64,000 bases of DNA from Dioscorea cayenensis subsp. rotundata. Its lineage: Eukaryota > Streptophyta > Magnoliopsida > Dioscoreales > Dioscoreaceae. Within the stretch, counting starts at the first letter, position 1. Each line of letters opens with the position of its first letter. The translations under genes were made by a program, and so were the position numbers. Below the pieces are notes generated by a model. That model was not told the origin of the DNA and did not search any database. It saw only the letters and a program-made list of their open reading frames with translations. Below are positions 1-12,130 of this stretch, in pieces. The stretch covers positions 24,322,578 through 24,386,577 of the forward strand of contig NC_052477.1 in NCBI RefSeq assembly GCF_009730915.1, in the 5' to 3' direction.

Positions 1-420
1 TGCTTTAAACACTTGTACTTCTCTTGATTTATGAAGTTCTTTTGGTTCTTGTGTTACATCTTGTATTGCAAAACTTATTGTGCTTAATTCGCATAGTTGT
101 TTGGGTAAAACCTGTTGGTGGATTGCCACAGCTGTTGTTGCCCTAGGCAATGGCATAACTTGGTGAGCTTGAAACAATAGTTACCTTTGCAAAACTCGAC
201 ATAATTGAGAGCCTTAGTTGCAATATTACTTTTGAGCACATACTAGAACCTAAGAATGTACCTAGTAAACCTTGAGGGTCAGTGAGCATCACTAAGTGCT
301 TAGAAAACATCCCGGGGCATTGTTCTCTTGTTGTTGACACTCAACCCAGTTGCCTATTATCTTCATCTATTCCCTTTTTGCTTTATCTCTGTACTTTCTT
401 TTCCTTTTGATTTGATCTTA

Positions 421-560
421 TCACCTTTTCAATTTTTACTAGAGATCAGTGTTGAGCAAGTACTTTTAGTCCAGTCCCTGTAGTTCGACAACCCTACCCC
501 TCACGGGGTACCATTATATTACTTATGTGCGACCTGTGCACTTGCGGTAAACACATCAAT
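421..560 (+). repeat. Probable Ty3/gypsy LTR end or leader remnant
   Basis: The stretch around 470-560 reads 'ccctgtagttcgacaaccc', then a 'ggtaccattatattac' block and a 'gacctgtgcacttgcg' block. This resembles the end of plant Ty3/gypsy LTRs, which often carry a 'tccctgtggttcga...cgtgcacttgcg' type string. This is recognition from family knowledge only. No second LTR, primer-binding site or gag-pol is visible, because the window starts at base 1. The bases at 1-420 hold no gene I can support. Confidence 0.3.
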
Positions 561-879
561 GAGGCATCAGCCATAATGCAAGTTTTACAAAAAGATGAAG
601 AGCAATTAAACATGTTTTGGGACTTGTCAGATGATAGAAAGCTGCGTTTTTGTCGTTTAATTTTATCAAGGATGCCATATTATGCATTTTTGTTCTCTTG
701 TCGTTTAATCACTGACAAAATGATTAGAGCACTTGAACAGTTGGATCAATTGTGAGAAGTTCTACAAACGAAAACCAACAGCTTTATACACCACAAGAGT
801 TCAATATATTGATCATAAAGATGGGCACTTTCCTGTATGAAGATGCATGGTGATAACAAGAAGGAAGGTTTATTAATAG
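561..879. other. No supported feature
   Basis: A short open frame crosses 525-755 on the plus strand, but its product resembles nothing I recognise and it overlaps the LTR-like block. I see no gene here. Confidence 0.3.
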
Positions 880-1963
880 CAGATTCAATGGATAAAAGTA
901 ACTCAGATTAATATTAGAATAGAAAATCAAGAAAATCAGATGATTATGAGCTATTAATTAAGAACACCATTCCATCTTTAATTGTGATCACTGATCCTGC
1001 ATGTCTTTCGGTGTCCTAGCAATATATATTGAGGCAATAATATAGAAAATCATATTCACAGGTGGACAGCCAGCATCAAGCTTGCTACTTGAAAATAAGA
1101 AAAATGATCTTCCTTATCATATGGATTCCAGACATTCAGGTCCTTGTTTTTTCTTATGTAAGGTGGATACCAACACAATTTGATAAGCATGCTTTTCTCC
1201 CACAAAAATCTTGCTCAAGCTTCAACAAAACCAATTGAAAAGAAAATTAATTAAATAAATAAATATAAGATATTGGAAGAAGACAATAATGTTAGTGGAG
1301 AACTTACAATAACCTCAACAAAATCCAAGACATTGTGAAATTACTGAAACCAACAAAGCCAGTGGTCTTGTTTCTAGCGCATTAAGGAAAAGGCAGCAAC
1401 AATGACTTGCTTCAGGACGTCCCATTCATGTTTCTTGCTCTATTAGAACACAGAAAAAGAGTATTTAATAATAATAAAAAGGCAGTCTGCCTTCAAGTTT
1501 GTCTACATGATTCAGATTATTAAAACAAATTTACGCATTCATCATGATAATAAAAGCATCGATAACAGATTGAAATTAAGAAATGAATCCCACTAGTCAT
1601 CTTATCTAAAGCACATAATAATGATGCAGGAAACATATAAACTTAGGTCCTAGGTGAAACTGTTTCACAAAGGCAACAGCCATGTGCTAGAAGACCTCTC
1701 ATGGATTATATTTTCACAAACAAAAGAAACAAAAGATAGCTACAGCAAAAAAGATTATAACTTCACAAAAAAGGGAGAAAGCAGCACCTCATAAGTCATA
1801 ATCATGGGTTTGTTGAGATAAAAATGTGTGAAGCAAGCAGCACAGCATATGAAAAATGGCAACAAAAAGAAAAAATTCATGGCAATGCGTTTGTTCATAA
1901 CTTGGTACGAGAGTAGCAGTACTTTTATCAGCAACAGTGCTTCATATGTATGTTATTGAGATG
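880..1963 (-). repeat. CNL 3'-flank paralog, copy D
   Basis: This flank adjoins the 3' end of the CNL fragment at 1964-3000. It shares patches with the flanks of the other CNL copies. For example, a 'ttgaggcaataatatagaaaat...atattcacag' stretch near 1030-1065 matches one near 24540-24570, which in turn matches 32250-32275. It contains no conserved reading frame. It most likely represents 3' UTR or downstream DNA duplicated together with the resistance gene. Confidence 0.5.
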
Positions 1964-3000
1964 TTAAAAACAACGCACCAATAGAAACCTCTTGGGACTG
2001 TTTCCTATGGATCTTTCTGTGATGTTATGGACAAGGTGCCCATAGTCTCCTCGTTTGCATCGCCTCTCCAGCTTAGGCCCTTCTTTGATTTCCAGCTTTC
2101 TAAGAGCAGGAAGCCATTGTTGGATGCCTTCTAGGAATGATTTCAGCTCAGGACAATTATTAATAGATAGATACTGAAGGGAAGTGATGTCTTGCATCCC
2201 TTCTGGTAGAGATACCAATTTGGGACATTAATGTAACCCTAAAAGAATTAGTGAAGCTGTCCCATCTCTGGCCACAAAGACTTGATGCTTGGACAATTGT
2301 TAACAACCAAGATTTGGAGTAATGTGGGGCACTGGAAATTCTTTCAAATGATCACAATCAGAAGAAACCACAAGATGCTCTAGAAACAGTGAGCCACAGT
2401 CTCCTTGCGATGACAGACAAATTAAACTCTTACAAGAAAATTATCCAGAAGTTTAAGGGACTTAAGATCTCGCAACGTCTCATCTGGCCAGGGCACCAGC
2501 TTTTCTAAATTATAAATCTTGGTATCTTTGAGAGTTGTAAGGTTCTGCAAAGCTGCTTCTAATGAGAACTGCTTGCAATCATCAAATAAGTGAAGTGATG
2601 GGATCATAAGTCTCGTCTCCTTGTCTTCCAGCAACAAAGTCAATTCCTCACATCTGCCTTGATGCAATTTCAGAGGAGATTTGAACCAGATTTTCAAGTT
2701 ATTGGTCTCTCATCCACATTGGAAACTGTGTGCACAGATAATCATGCAGACTGACCAGTTTTAACGCAGTGTGAGGTTTCAAGGCTTCCAACATTTGCTG
2801 TGCATTTTCCGCCTCATGATGCTTTGATGCTCCTCAAAACAAGAACAATGAGTTAATATTTTGTTTGCAGCTCATATCAGTTTCTTTCCCCTCATCAGCA
2901 TTCTTCACATTGCGGAGTTCATACAACACAAGTTTGCCACCAATGTTCAAATGCTTTGGCTCTCCTACCTTGTTCACTGCTTTCTCACAGGGACTTGGAG
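1964..3000 (-). pseudogene. CNL resistance gene, LRR remnant (3' end)
   Basis: Minus-strand blocks match the intact-looking CNL at 44110-47487 in order. One at about 3000-2834 (EKAVNKVGEPKHLNIGG, then LRR-linker residues) matches the start of the CNL LRR region. One at 2697-2422 matches the middle LRRs (ALQNLTTL, LVPWPDETLRD). One at 2218-1964 matches the C-terminus, including SLPEGMQDITSLQYLSI and the closing ERSIGNSPKR. The blocks lie in different frames, separated by indels and stops, and no NB-ARC lies upstream. The intact family detects pathogen effectors in the cytoplasm; this copy cannot encode a receptor. MOC1-like intron DNA follows directly on the right, so a deletion probably removed the CNL 5' half. 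Confidence 0.8.
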
Positions 3001-3059
3001 AGACAAACAAAATAATCATAAAATAAACTTTCCAAAAAACTAATAAATCTGGAAACAAA

Positions 3060-3480
3060 AGGTACAAATATGATAACCACTATTATGATAGCCAATATCA
3101 AATAACACAAAATGCATTGGCAATGTGGCAAGATATTTTCTTAGAAATGCAAAGAAATAAATGCATACACTAACAACTTAATATCATCAGGGCATCAAAA
3201 CTATGGAATAACAAAATTGAATACGGTTAACTACTATGGCCATCAGAAACACTTCCCAGCTCATTTATATTATGCCAAGCTTGCATATTGCATAATAACA
3301 TATCCAATCAATTTGGTTCAGCATATTACTAGCCAAAATGAATTGACACTTACAGCAAATGCACTTCCATTCAATTATTGATTTCTGACTCTGCACTACC
3401 CCTTCTCTTCATGTCTCTTGCAACTTGTGTAGTAAATTGATTTATCTAGCCCTTCAAAGACACCTGCTCATAATTTAAAC
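3060..3480 (-). pseudogene. MOC1 intron-like relic
   Basis: This non-coding block resembles 6690-7080 and, more weakly, the first intron of MOC1 near 11340-11430 and 57920-57990. Shared strings include 'actaacaacttaatatcatca' followed by a block ending 'aaaattgaata(c/t)g'. It contains no exon. Its position beside a CNL remnant suggests a very decayed CNL-MOC1 unit. Confidence 0.45.
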
Positions 3481-4310
3481 AAAACAAATTCATATTAATT
3501 ATCACAAAATCCATAATGATAGTTACCAACGCTATCCACCTTTACTTCTAAACTCAAGCTTCAAATAAATTTTTGAATTCAACATTTTATAAACATTGAA
3601 AGACAAATGAAGGGAAAGAGAATGACTACCCTTTTCTAATCAAAAGGATTACTGAAGAAGTAGAATCTTCCTAGAGTAATGATCTCTGCATAGAATGAAC
3701 TTGATTGCAAAAAATACTTCCCAATTGGTAATAACTTTTGAAATTATATTAATTGAAAACATAATCTGAATGTTGTGATGTTTATGCATGTGTTTCAAAT
3801 AAAATAAACAAATCATGAAAGAGAAAATTTTAATAATAAGTTGTCTTGCAATCACTCATATTTAAAGCATTTGCTTCATAAAAAGATTTTGATTAGTGTC
3901 TACAATATGAAATTTAAACACATCTTTTGTTATTCATCTTTGTTCCTTCCAAATTTGCACCAACCCTAGTTGGATATATAACATAATCATTCTATTTTCA
4001 TACATGGTAGGAGCTTCCTTCCCATTACACGTCTGTTGTAGAATTCTTTGGTCTGAAAATGAAATTCTCCTTCAAGACATCAAGCCTAAATATAACAAAA
4101 CTATTTATGGATGAAGGATCGTAAGAAACTTGCAATTGAGTAAGAAAGCAGAAAGAATGTTAAAAACAGAGATAGTAGAGCAGAGTGGTACTGGTTTGCA
4201 TTGGAAACAGAGAAGCAGAGAGATAATGCAATTGTTGTACAAATGAAAATCAGCCGCAGCAGGAATGAAAAGATGTGGTGATAGCAAACACTGCCACTTT
4301 CTCATCAAAA
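3481..4310. other. No supported feature
   Basis: AT-rich DNA between two CNL remnants. The reading frames are short and unrelated to known families. No RNA gene or clear repeat boundary was seen. Confidence 0.3.
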
Positions 4311-4870
4311 TGGTGACTAATGAGCATCTCTACTATTTTCTCCTTATCTTCATGTCTGCCAATCACCTCTGATTCAATTACAAAAGAGTGAGTCTATGGT
4401 CTGGTCCTTTGAGCCAAAGGCAGAGCATCAACCTTGAAATTGAACTTGTGCATCTCCTCCATGATACCATCTATTCGCCGGGTGATGCTTTTAAGCTTGT
4501 TCCCAAGCTTCAGCAGAAAAAAGGATGGGTTATCAAGAGAGAAGAAGTTGCGCACCTTGCTCATCCTGTGACCTTGACGTTCTGACTTAAGCTGGATAAG
4601 TATGACATGTGAATTGGCCTCGTCCAATAGGTCCTCCGCATCATACATAACATGTTTGAGCTCATTCAACCATTCCTGGACAGCCTTGTCCTTGAGCTGC
4701 CTCTCTTCTGCATCTCCCATAATAGCGTGGACACCAAGCAAGGCTCTGCGGAGCTTCTGAAGTTCCTCATCAATACCACCCCATACAGGGCTTTGACATT
4801 CAAGGACATGCAACGCTGATAACTTGATAATCCGTGACAAGGTGGAAGAAAGAATTGCTACCACGGCCAT
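4311..4870 (-). pseudogene. CNL resistance gene, N-terminal coiled-coil remnant
   Basis: The reading frame starts at the ATG at 4870 (MAVVAIL) and runs to a stop at 4394, giving 158 residues. It is a typical Rx-type coiled-coil domain. Visible motifs are WGGIDEELQKLRRAL near residue 30, GDAEERQ, the EDVID-like block HVMYDAEDLLDEAN, and RRIDGIMEEMHKFNFKV. After the stop, the frame still shows VIESEVIGR and HFDEKV, the linker into NB-ARC, and then similarity ends before any P-loop. It is about 65 percent alike by eye to the N-terminus of the 44110-47487 gene. The longer open frame upstream to 5068 is probably 5' UTR. It lacks nucleotide binding and LRRs, so it is a truncated pseudogene, or at best a CC-only peptide. 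Confidence 0.85.
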
Positions 4871-5208
4871 GGTTGATTCTCCCCTGAACCTGAAGCTAAA
4901 AGCCTCAAAACTGGTTGTGTATTTTGAAGGACACAGTAGTAGACTCTTCTTTCCGATTGATAGATATTTGTCAACACCAATCATGATAGAAGGTTGAAGT
5001 TTCCACAGAAAACTACAGCTGAACTTAGAGATACAACAGTTCTTACCTGTTACTATCAAGTGGACCAAGTGAAACTGCTAGACCAATTTCATCTCAACCA
5101 TTTCTTAAAAGTTAGTTTTAGTGTGTTTCTAACTTGCGATAGAATAACATTAGCAGCTAAATTTCTTCTGCGCATACTGGCCATAACTCTTGAATCTGAA
5201 AGTTGAAA

Positions 5209-5433
5209 CATAACTCTTAAATTTCAATAATTAACCAAGCTTATCAAGACTGAGGATTTGGAAACAGAAGTTAAATCTCAGCCATGAAAGCATGTCTCTG
5301 TCCCAAAATATAACACTTGAATTAGAAACTTGAAAAATAACTCTTTAATTTCAAAAAATTAACAAAGCTTATCAAGACCGAGGATTTGGTAACAGAAGTT
5401 AAATCTCAGCCATGAAAGTATGTCTCTGTCCCG
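5209..5433. repeat. Tandem duplication, two ~98-bp copies ~127 bp apart
   Basis: A block from 'aactcttaaatttcaa' to 'gtctctgtccc' occurs at 5209-5307 and again at 5336-5433 with a few substitutions. It lies just upstream of the CC remnant. No coding content. Confidence 0.75.
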
Positions 5434-5458
5434 AAGTACACAATTCTCATGAATTACA

Positions 5459-5482
5459 TATATATATATATATATATATATT
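5459..5482. repeat. (TA)n microsatellite
   Basis: An uninterrupted TA dinucleotide run of about a dozen units. Confidence 0.9.
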
Positions 5483-5554
5483 CATGTCCTAAACCCACTA
5501 TGAATTTGAGGAAAGGAAGCAAAACCAATACAATCAAGGGAAAAATTATGTGAT

Positions 5555-7080
5555 TAGTATTGAATGCAAATATTATAGACATAAATATGAAAGACCTGAA
5601 ATCATTAAGGACAGTAAAATTCATTGAACAATGGATCTTCAAATAGCATTTACAAGAGGCCTATTGTAAATCTAATAATCGTCAGCTGATTACTTGCCTT
5701 CTGGAAAGCTTTGAACTGCCTTCTTTGCTCAGTGAACTAAACAGGTCAGACACTTTCAAAAAATGTTTTGGAAGACCACTTCAGTGTGCACAGTAAGGAG
5801 AAGCTTAGATCAATTTGTAGCATCTAATGCAGGTACTAGTCAAAGTATACAATGTAACACTGAAATGGTAATTGGGTGGACAAGAACTAAATACAGGCTA
5901 AGAAGTTGAAGACAGATACCATGACTTCCTTCCTCTTAAGTTGAAAATACAACGGTGGGAATAACAAAAGGTAGCTTCCCTGCTATCATCCTGCCAAAAA
6001 ATTCGTTGGAATGAGAAACAGCCCTCCAGCTATCACTCAGGTAAGGAATAGATTACTATTCCAAAGACAACAACTCAAATATATGATCGCAATCAAGTGA
6101 GTCCAAGGAAAATATTGGTGACTCTCTGCTTCTCTAAAAGCTAACACAGCAGCTCTTATCAACACTCAACACCTTAAATAATTTGCAATTGGGAAGGAAT
6201 TAGGGCTTATGCATATGATATATGGTTTTTTGTCAAAAATGAGCAATGTTATCACATTTGAAAAAAAACATCTAGTTATTTTGAAAAGGGAACAATGACA
6301 ATAGCTCTATTTCTTATCAACAACTCAAGAAAATTCAAATAAGGGTCAAGCCAAGCCCAACCAAGGAAGTGAGGTGGCATCAAACAGGGGAAAACAAACA
6401 ATGGATCACAAACATTAACAATCAATCCATTTATAATTTTTAATGTGGCATGAAACAAAGAAATCACTATGCAATATTTTACGGTAGAAGAATCAAAAGG
6501 CCTAAAATGTCCATGAGATGGTTACACGAGCTTAACAACGAGAAATAAGACAACCACAATAAAACTCTTCCCAAAAAAAATAGTAAGTAATCAAAAGTTT
6601 GCATCACATTCTTGATATTAGTAAAATTGCCAATTTAGAAGTTAAAGATGAAAAGAAATAACTAAAACTTTAACTCAAGCTAGAAGACAGAAGATAAAAA
6701 TATGATAATTACTCCACTAATAATCAACCTATCACCAAGCAAGAAGGGTACTGGAAATAGATTACAATTTTTTCATATCAGTGCATTAAAATAAATGTGT
6801 GTCAACAACTTAACATCATCAAGTGCTTCAAATAATAGCAATGATGAAACTGAATATGGGTAAGTACTATGGTCATCAAAAACATATCCCATTCACTCAT
6901 TGTGATCTATATGGCACTTTCATTCCCCTCATTGATATTAAGCCAATATTGCAAAATAACATATGGAATCATTTCCAGTCATAGAACTAGCAAAGCTGAC
7001 TTTACACTTGTAAACAGATACCCATGTCCTTTCATTTACGTATCTCTGACTCTGTAAAAAGTTTCCTAAGTTTCTTAATA
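5555..7080 (-). pseudogene. Ancient MOC1 relic
   Basis: Minus-strand alignment to the intact MOC1 gene at 8345-11994 is patchy but ordered. 5560-5680 matches the MOC1 3' UTR, including 'tttacaagaggcct' and the exon 6 tail. About 5915-5995 matches exon 5, with a preserved 'ggcaggatgatagcaggga' acceptor junction. 6375-6450 matches intron DNA near 10530-10610. 6500-7050 matches intron 1 near 11095-11420. Exons 2-4 appear deleted. The exon 5 frame is destroyed by indels. This is the oldest recognisable MOC1 copy in the window and lies immediately right of a CNL N-terminal remnant. Confidence 0.65.
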
Positions 7081-7399
7081 CTTTTGTTTGAAACTAAATA
7101 TGCTAGTGAGCCTCAAAACATGTAATTAACATAAATCAAACAATAATTAAGATCAACAAAGAGAATTTGTCAAGCCTGGGTTTAGGGCGTTTTAACCAAT
7201 TCTTTATAATTGAATTTGCACTCTATATAATGAGTTTCAGCATCACTACGATTGTTAGGATACAAACAAACCTGAGCTCAGCCTCCAAACTAAGCAGGCC
7301 TCAGGAAAAAGGATGCTCAGAAGTTACACAATAAGGAAAAAGAAAAAGCTTGAAGAATAGCTGGGGAGAGGGTAGCGTTGCTAAGCCGCAATATCAACA
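7081..7399. other. No supported feature
   Basis: AT-rich spacer between the MOC1 relic and the next CNL remnant. No gene or RNA seen. Confidence 0.3.
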
Positions 7400-7813
7400 A
7401 TTTAAAAACATCATCATTAATTCAGCAAAATGATGACTAAAGAGCATTCCACTATTTTCAATTTATCTTCACCTTTGCCAATCACATCTGGTTTGACTCC
7501 ATACGAGTGATTCTGTGGTCCGGTTTTCTGAGCCCGAGGGAGATTACGGACCTTGAGATCAAACTTGTGCATCTCAAGCTTGTTCTCAAGCATCAGTAGA
7601 AAGAAGAGTAGGTTAAAAAGAGAGAAGCTGCACACCTTGCAGAAGTGGCGAACCCAGAGCTCTAACTTACATTGGACCACTATAACATGTGTTGGCCTTG
7701 CCCAATATGTTCTCTGCATCACAGTAAATAGAGCCAAGACATCACAGGAACACAAGGTGCTAACAACTTGACAATCAGTACAAGGTAGAAGAAAGATCTG
7801 CTCCCATGGCCAT
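7400..7813 (-). pseudogene. CNL coiled-coil remnant, heavily decayed
   Basis: The ATG at 7813 corresponds to the CNL start. From there to about 7408 the coiled-coil region can be followed only by switching frames. A DAEN-type block near 7710 equals the EDLLDEAN motif. EMHKFDLKV near 7565 equals MHKFNFKV. A VIGKGEDK block near 7475 equals the linker into NB-ARC. Several stops and indels interrupt it, and nothing beyond the linker remains. DNA upstream (7814-8340) aligns with DNA upstream of the 4870 start, including a 'agtatcattagcaac...' block versus 'gaataacattagcagc'. The two CC remnants are therefore tandem duplicates. Confidence 0.7.
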
Positions 7814-8344
7814 TGTGTTTTCCGAGAGCCTGAACTGGAAGCTCTGAGATCTGGTTCTCTGCTTTAAACAAAGCTTCAGTACTCCTTAACATTCAAAATA
7901 ATCAGCACACAGACTTCCACCAGACAGGCTGACCTTGAGACAAATGCTTTGCCTGTCTCCATGGGACTGTAGAGTGAAACAGAAGGCAAATTACATCTCA
8001 AATTACTCAAATATATTGGCTAATTTATTATTAAAAATACATTCTTTATGGTTAGAGTATCATTAGCAACTTTAAGCAGAGTTGACTGATGCATACCACT
8101 AAGGCACTTCATCTCCTTTGCTTTCATTTGCCATTGCGAAGGAATCCTCACATGCGTGGAAACACCCAAATGAACCAAGCTTATGGGAAAGATCATGATA
8201 ACGCACACCAAATCAGCCATTTCTCATAAATTGAGAGAATTGATTCATATTCCACAGCAAATTGGCTTTCAGCAATAATTTTAGAGGCAAAACAACACAA
8301 TGAAAAGAAATGATATCTGTGCTGAATGCAAGTTATATAGACAA
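7814..8344. other. Duplicated spacer between CNL remnant and MOC1
   Basis: Weakly alignable to about 4890-5550. It contains no supported gene; the open frame at 8020-8220 has no recognisable content. Confidence 0.35.
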
Positions 8345-8561
8345 TAATCTGGAGACCTGAAATTTCTATGGCTGCAATTACAGGGATAATGTATCTTCAA
8401 ATGACATTTACAAGAGGCCTGTTGTAAATCTAATCTTGAGAATCTTCAGGCAGTCCTCTTTGGTTTCCAGCCAAGTGGCAGAAAAAGCAAATCAAATGAA
8501 CTGGTTGAAGTGAAAAACGAGAAAAACTTTTGCCAAACTAGTAAATGCTTTCTCAGAAGTT
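8345..8561 (-). other. MOC1 3' UTR / downstream region, start of duplicated block
   Basis: From the 'tctggagacct' string at about 8351 the sequence matches 54923 onward closely and continuously. This marks the left end of the ~3.5-kb block shared with the second MOC1 copy. It follows the MOC1 stop codon on the minus strand and probably includes the 3' UTR. A weaker match reaches the relic at 5560-5680. Confidence 0.6.
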
Positions 8562-11500
8562 TTAAACTGCCTTCTTTTCTGTGATCAGTGAATTGAACAG
8601 ATCAGAAGATACATGAGAACCATTAGAATCAACTTGGTCCATTTGTTCTATAAGGCCTCTTCCATATGCCGCAATAAGAAGAGCTTCAGCTCGACCTATG
8701 GAAGCAAAGATGCAGGTAATACTCCATGAAGAAGCATGTTTGTTACAATGTATACAATGTAAACCAGTTTTGGGGGAATTTGTTGACAATACATACCATG
8801 ATCTTTCTTCCTCTTTAATTGATGGCTCAAAGATGGGAATAGAGCAGAAGCAACTTCCCTGCTATCATCCTGCCAAAAGTTCTTTACAATTAAAAGAAAT
8901 CTCCAGCTATCATCTAGGGTTAGTAAGTTAACTCTTGAAGTAAAGCAGAAGTAAGGAACGGATTAATAAGTCAGAGATAACAGACTAAAGATTATGATCA
9001 TAATCAACTAAATACAAGAAACAACACCTCCAAATGAAAAGACAAAATGAACTTCTTCAGCTATGCCTCCAAATAAAAAGAAAATATGAACTTCTTGAAC
9101 TATGCCTCCAAATAAAAAGAACAACAGCTCTTATCAGCATTCATTTTTTTATACATACACCGGTGAATGGCATTTTCATGGCAAATACTCCGGCAAAATC
9201 CAGAAAAGCGAGCATACTTGAATGACTTCAACACCAAAGCAATGGATTATGGTAAACTTCAACACTACAATGGAAGCAATTGGCAACATCTTCTAAAGAT
9301 GGGCAGATGCCATAATTCTAAAATGATTTCTCCATAAACAGAATGGATCGATCATGGTTCATCATTTCAAGAACTACCAGTCACAGAAGATAGCCAGAAG
9401 ATAGCCAGCATAATCTGATATAGACATAACTATGAGACATTAGCTACCGCAAAACCATGATTCAACAATACATCATTGTACATAAATGTGATAAAACAGT
9501 TGCACTCGCACAAACCTTACTAGAAGAGCTTCGAGAGAGTTCATAATGATTTTTCCATTCATGTGATGTCACTGGCACAACTGAAAATCCTGATGCAACT
9601 AGAACACCAATCCACAATCCGTATGTATATCCTCCACTCCACCATCCCTGCATAAAACAGTGAAAAAGACCGCAATAAACACAGCTGCAAGAGAGAGCAT
9701 TTGCAAAGAGAGATCCCATTATAGATTAATGACATCCAGCTAAATAAGGCTAACAAGGGCAACGTTACTTGATGTAAGCTACAGATCCACCAATGGGCTA
9801 AGTTTCTAAAAGATACATCTCAATGAAGATCATAATAAAATCATGTCATGCACATCCATGATAGCTTTCTTAAAACTAGTTTCAAAAACATCACATGATT
9901 ACTTTTTCTTAACCTTACAAACAAAATTTAACATCTATTTGACTTGAATAATAGAGATCTCTGTAAAGACCAACAAGTGCAAGTTGTGTTCTGTCAGATA
10001 AAAGGTTTAGCAAAAACCTGTTTTCCATCTTGCGGGAAGGGATTTGACTGTTCGATATATGCTCTTGTCCCTGAGATAGATTAGTTAATTAGAACAATTA
10101 AACCTCTAAGTTCAGAAAAATACTTACATATGTTCCCCTTACACATGAAATACAGGTTAATCTAAAAAAAGACAACATTAAGCATACCACGATAACGAAG
10201 TGAAATGTCATGGGTACTTTTTCTTATCAAAAAGTTAAAGACCAAACGGCATACAATGTAAGCAATTGCTTTGCGACTGTTTTCAAATTTACAATTTCCT
10301 TGCAACTGTTTTCCAAAGTCTAACAAAACATAATGCGCAATAGTCTGCACATGGACAGGATCCCAGGAATTTCCACTGTGCATCTGGCACCCTTCTGTTA
10401 CCACAGATAAATTGATTTAGTTAACACAGTAAGCATTTTGAACCATGAAAAATAAGCATCTTGCAGTTCCTGATCAATAGAATCAGAAAATACAAAACTT
10501 AAGACCCCAAGTCATTCAAGGTGTTGAAAGGGCATCAAACTAAGGCAAGGGTTAGATCACAAACATTAAATTTCAGTCCATTTATGATTCAGAAAGGGGC
10601 CATTATAAGGATTCCTTCTGCTTCCTTTTTGTTTCCTAAACGAATTCTATCAAGACTATTTGGAAGGGAAGATTAATCAAGAAAATATTCTGAGATTAGT
10701 GACTTTAGGAAATCCAGAATGAAAAATATGGATGCTTTAAATAATTGTAGAACCAATAGCAACTACCTACCAGCAGATAAACCATGGTTATGAACATCAA
10801 GCATGTTACAAACCTTAAAAACACATATACAAGTCAAGGAAAACGGAGAATGATAGGACCACAACTAACATTTACACAGATTCTAGAAACCTTAAACACA
10901 TATACAAGTCAAGAAAAATAGAGAATGATAGGACCACACTAACAATTACACAGATTCGAACTTCATACCATGTGGTGCATCAAAGGTCTGAAGCAACTGA
11001 ACAATAGACCTCGCATCCAAACGATTTCGAACTCTTTTCCCAACCAGTACTTTTACATTTGGGGTATCAAAGACCTACAGTATGGGATCCGTACATGATT
11101 GTTACAAGAGCTTGCCAAAGAGAAATAGAAATAATAATGGCCCTTAGCTACCCAAGAAAGTAATAAGCAGGAAACTTTGAATCACATTCTCAGCATTAGT
11201 AATACTTCCAAGTCAGAAGTTAAAGCTGAAAATAAAGATGCAATTCAATTCAACCAGGAAATGCAAGTATAAATAGGATAAGTAACTATTGTCACCAAAC
11301 AACAAGACCATTGAAGATGTGGTGTGTCAATTTCATTGTGATTCAAAGTAAATGCATTCACTAACAACTTCACATCAACAAGTTGTTAAAAAAAATCAAC
11401 AATAAAATTGAATATGAGAAACTTGAAAGTTTAAGCGTGTAAAAATTAAATTACTGCTCAGATTAAAAATTTTCTAAAATTATTACCAGACATTTCTACA

Positions 11501-11943
11501 TTGAATCGCAGATAAAAACAAATTTATTTTCTTTATTAAGAAGTGATGATTGATTGTAAAACTGGATGTTATTGAGTTACATTGTTACCTCAATCACGAT
11601 TAGTTAAAAGAACATTGCGATTCAAAAGGTAAACCAAAGAACAGTGTTCCACCTGAGCCGAAGAGACAGAACCATCGGGTTTCAAGAGTGCAACGGCGCC
11701 AGAGACATCGGGATCCACTCCAAGAACCCATTGAGGCTCCGAAGCACAAATCACTCCCTCGTCTCCTCCCAGTGGGCTCACGGAGAGGGAATCCAACCAC
11801 TTCTCCTTGAGCTGCAAATTGGAAATCTTTGTAGCCTTAGGCGAAACCCTAAACTTAGATGTCGATAAAGGTGCCGATTTTGCGGTGCAGAGGAGGTGGA
11901 GGTGGAGATGGGAGTGGAAGAGTTTGGAAGAGATGGAATTCAT
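8562..11943 (-). CDS. MOC1: MOC1, chloroplast Holliday-junction resolvase (RuvC-like), six exons
   Basis: Exons on the minus strand are 11943-11653, 11074-10969, 10070-10018, 9647-9516, 8869-8797 and 8695-8562. All have GT-AG junctions. Together they give 789 nt, 262 residues plus stop. The known family cuts four-way junctions in chloroplast DNA so that nucleoids can segregate. Visible hallmarks are a Ser-rich N-terminus like a transit peptide (residues 1-40), [12 protein letters not shown] with the first catalytic Asp, AYIEQ with a catalytic Glu, the signature [18 protein letters not shown] with the Lys typical of MOC1, [13 protein letters not shown], and [18 protein letters not shown] with the last acidic residues. 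An upstream in-frame ATG at 11994 would add 17 residues. I chose 11943 because it opens directly with MNSISSKLF, but either start is possible. No lesion was found. A close dead copy lies at 54923-58433. Confidence 0.9.
9028..9126. repeat. Tandem repeat, ~39-bp unit, in MOC1 intron 4
   Basis: About two and a half copies of a unit beginning 'cctccaaat(g/a)aaaag' and ending 'gaacttctt(c/g)a(g/a)ctatg'. The same array is present in the second MOC1 copy at about 55608-55700, so it predates that duplication. Confidence 0.7.
10811..10957. repeat. Tandem duplication, ~75-bp unit, in MOC1 intron 2
   Basis: Two copies (10811-10887 and 10888-10957) starting 'aaaccttaaa' and containing 'cacatatacaagtca', 'agaatgataggacca' and 'acacagattc'. 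The pair is also present at about 57388-57535 in the second MOC1 copy. Confidence 0.8.
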
Positions 11944-12130
11944 TGGAGAGTTTGGCACTTGAACTGTGAGTAGGGGTTTAAACAAGGCGAGCAAGCCAAA
12001 CGAGCAGTGCTGGAGTTCGGCTTGTCTCCGCCCGTAAAAGGCTCCTCATGAGAAGAAATCAAGAGCGATGTGCCGCGACGGAGCATGGCGTAGTGTGGCG
12101 GAGCGCGTCGGCGCGGCGGGAGCAAGACGG
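11944..12130 (-). promoter_or_regulatory. MOC1 5' UTR / promoter region
   Basis: A GC-rich island of about 150 bp (around 12000-12125) directly upstream of MOC1 stands out from AT-rich surroundings, as is common for plant housekeeping promoters. No TATA box in a convincing place. This segment is absent from the second MOC1 copy, which would therefore have lost its promoter. Confidence 0.4.

Noticed and set aside
525..755. A 76-residue plus-strand frame near the left edge
   Set aside because: No recognisable domain; overlaps LTR-like DNA; a frame of this length is expected by chance.
10162..10404. An 80-residue frame inside the MOC1 gene
   Set aside because: Lies within intron 2 between two well-supported exons; its duplicate at 56667-56960 is not conserved in frame.
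11995..12125. A GC-rich frame upstream of MOC1 read as extra N-terminus
   Set aside because: Arg/Pro-rich translation in another frame, not conserved in the duplicate; better explained as promoter and 5' UTR.
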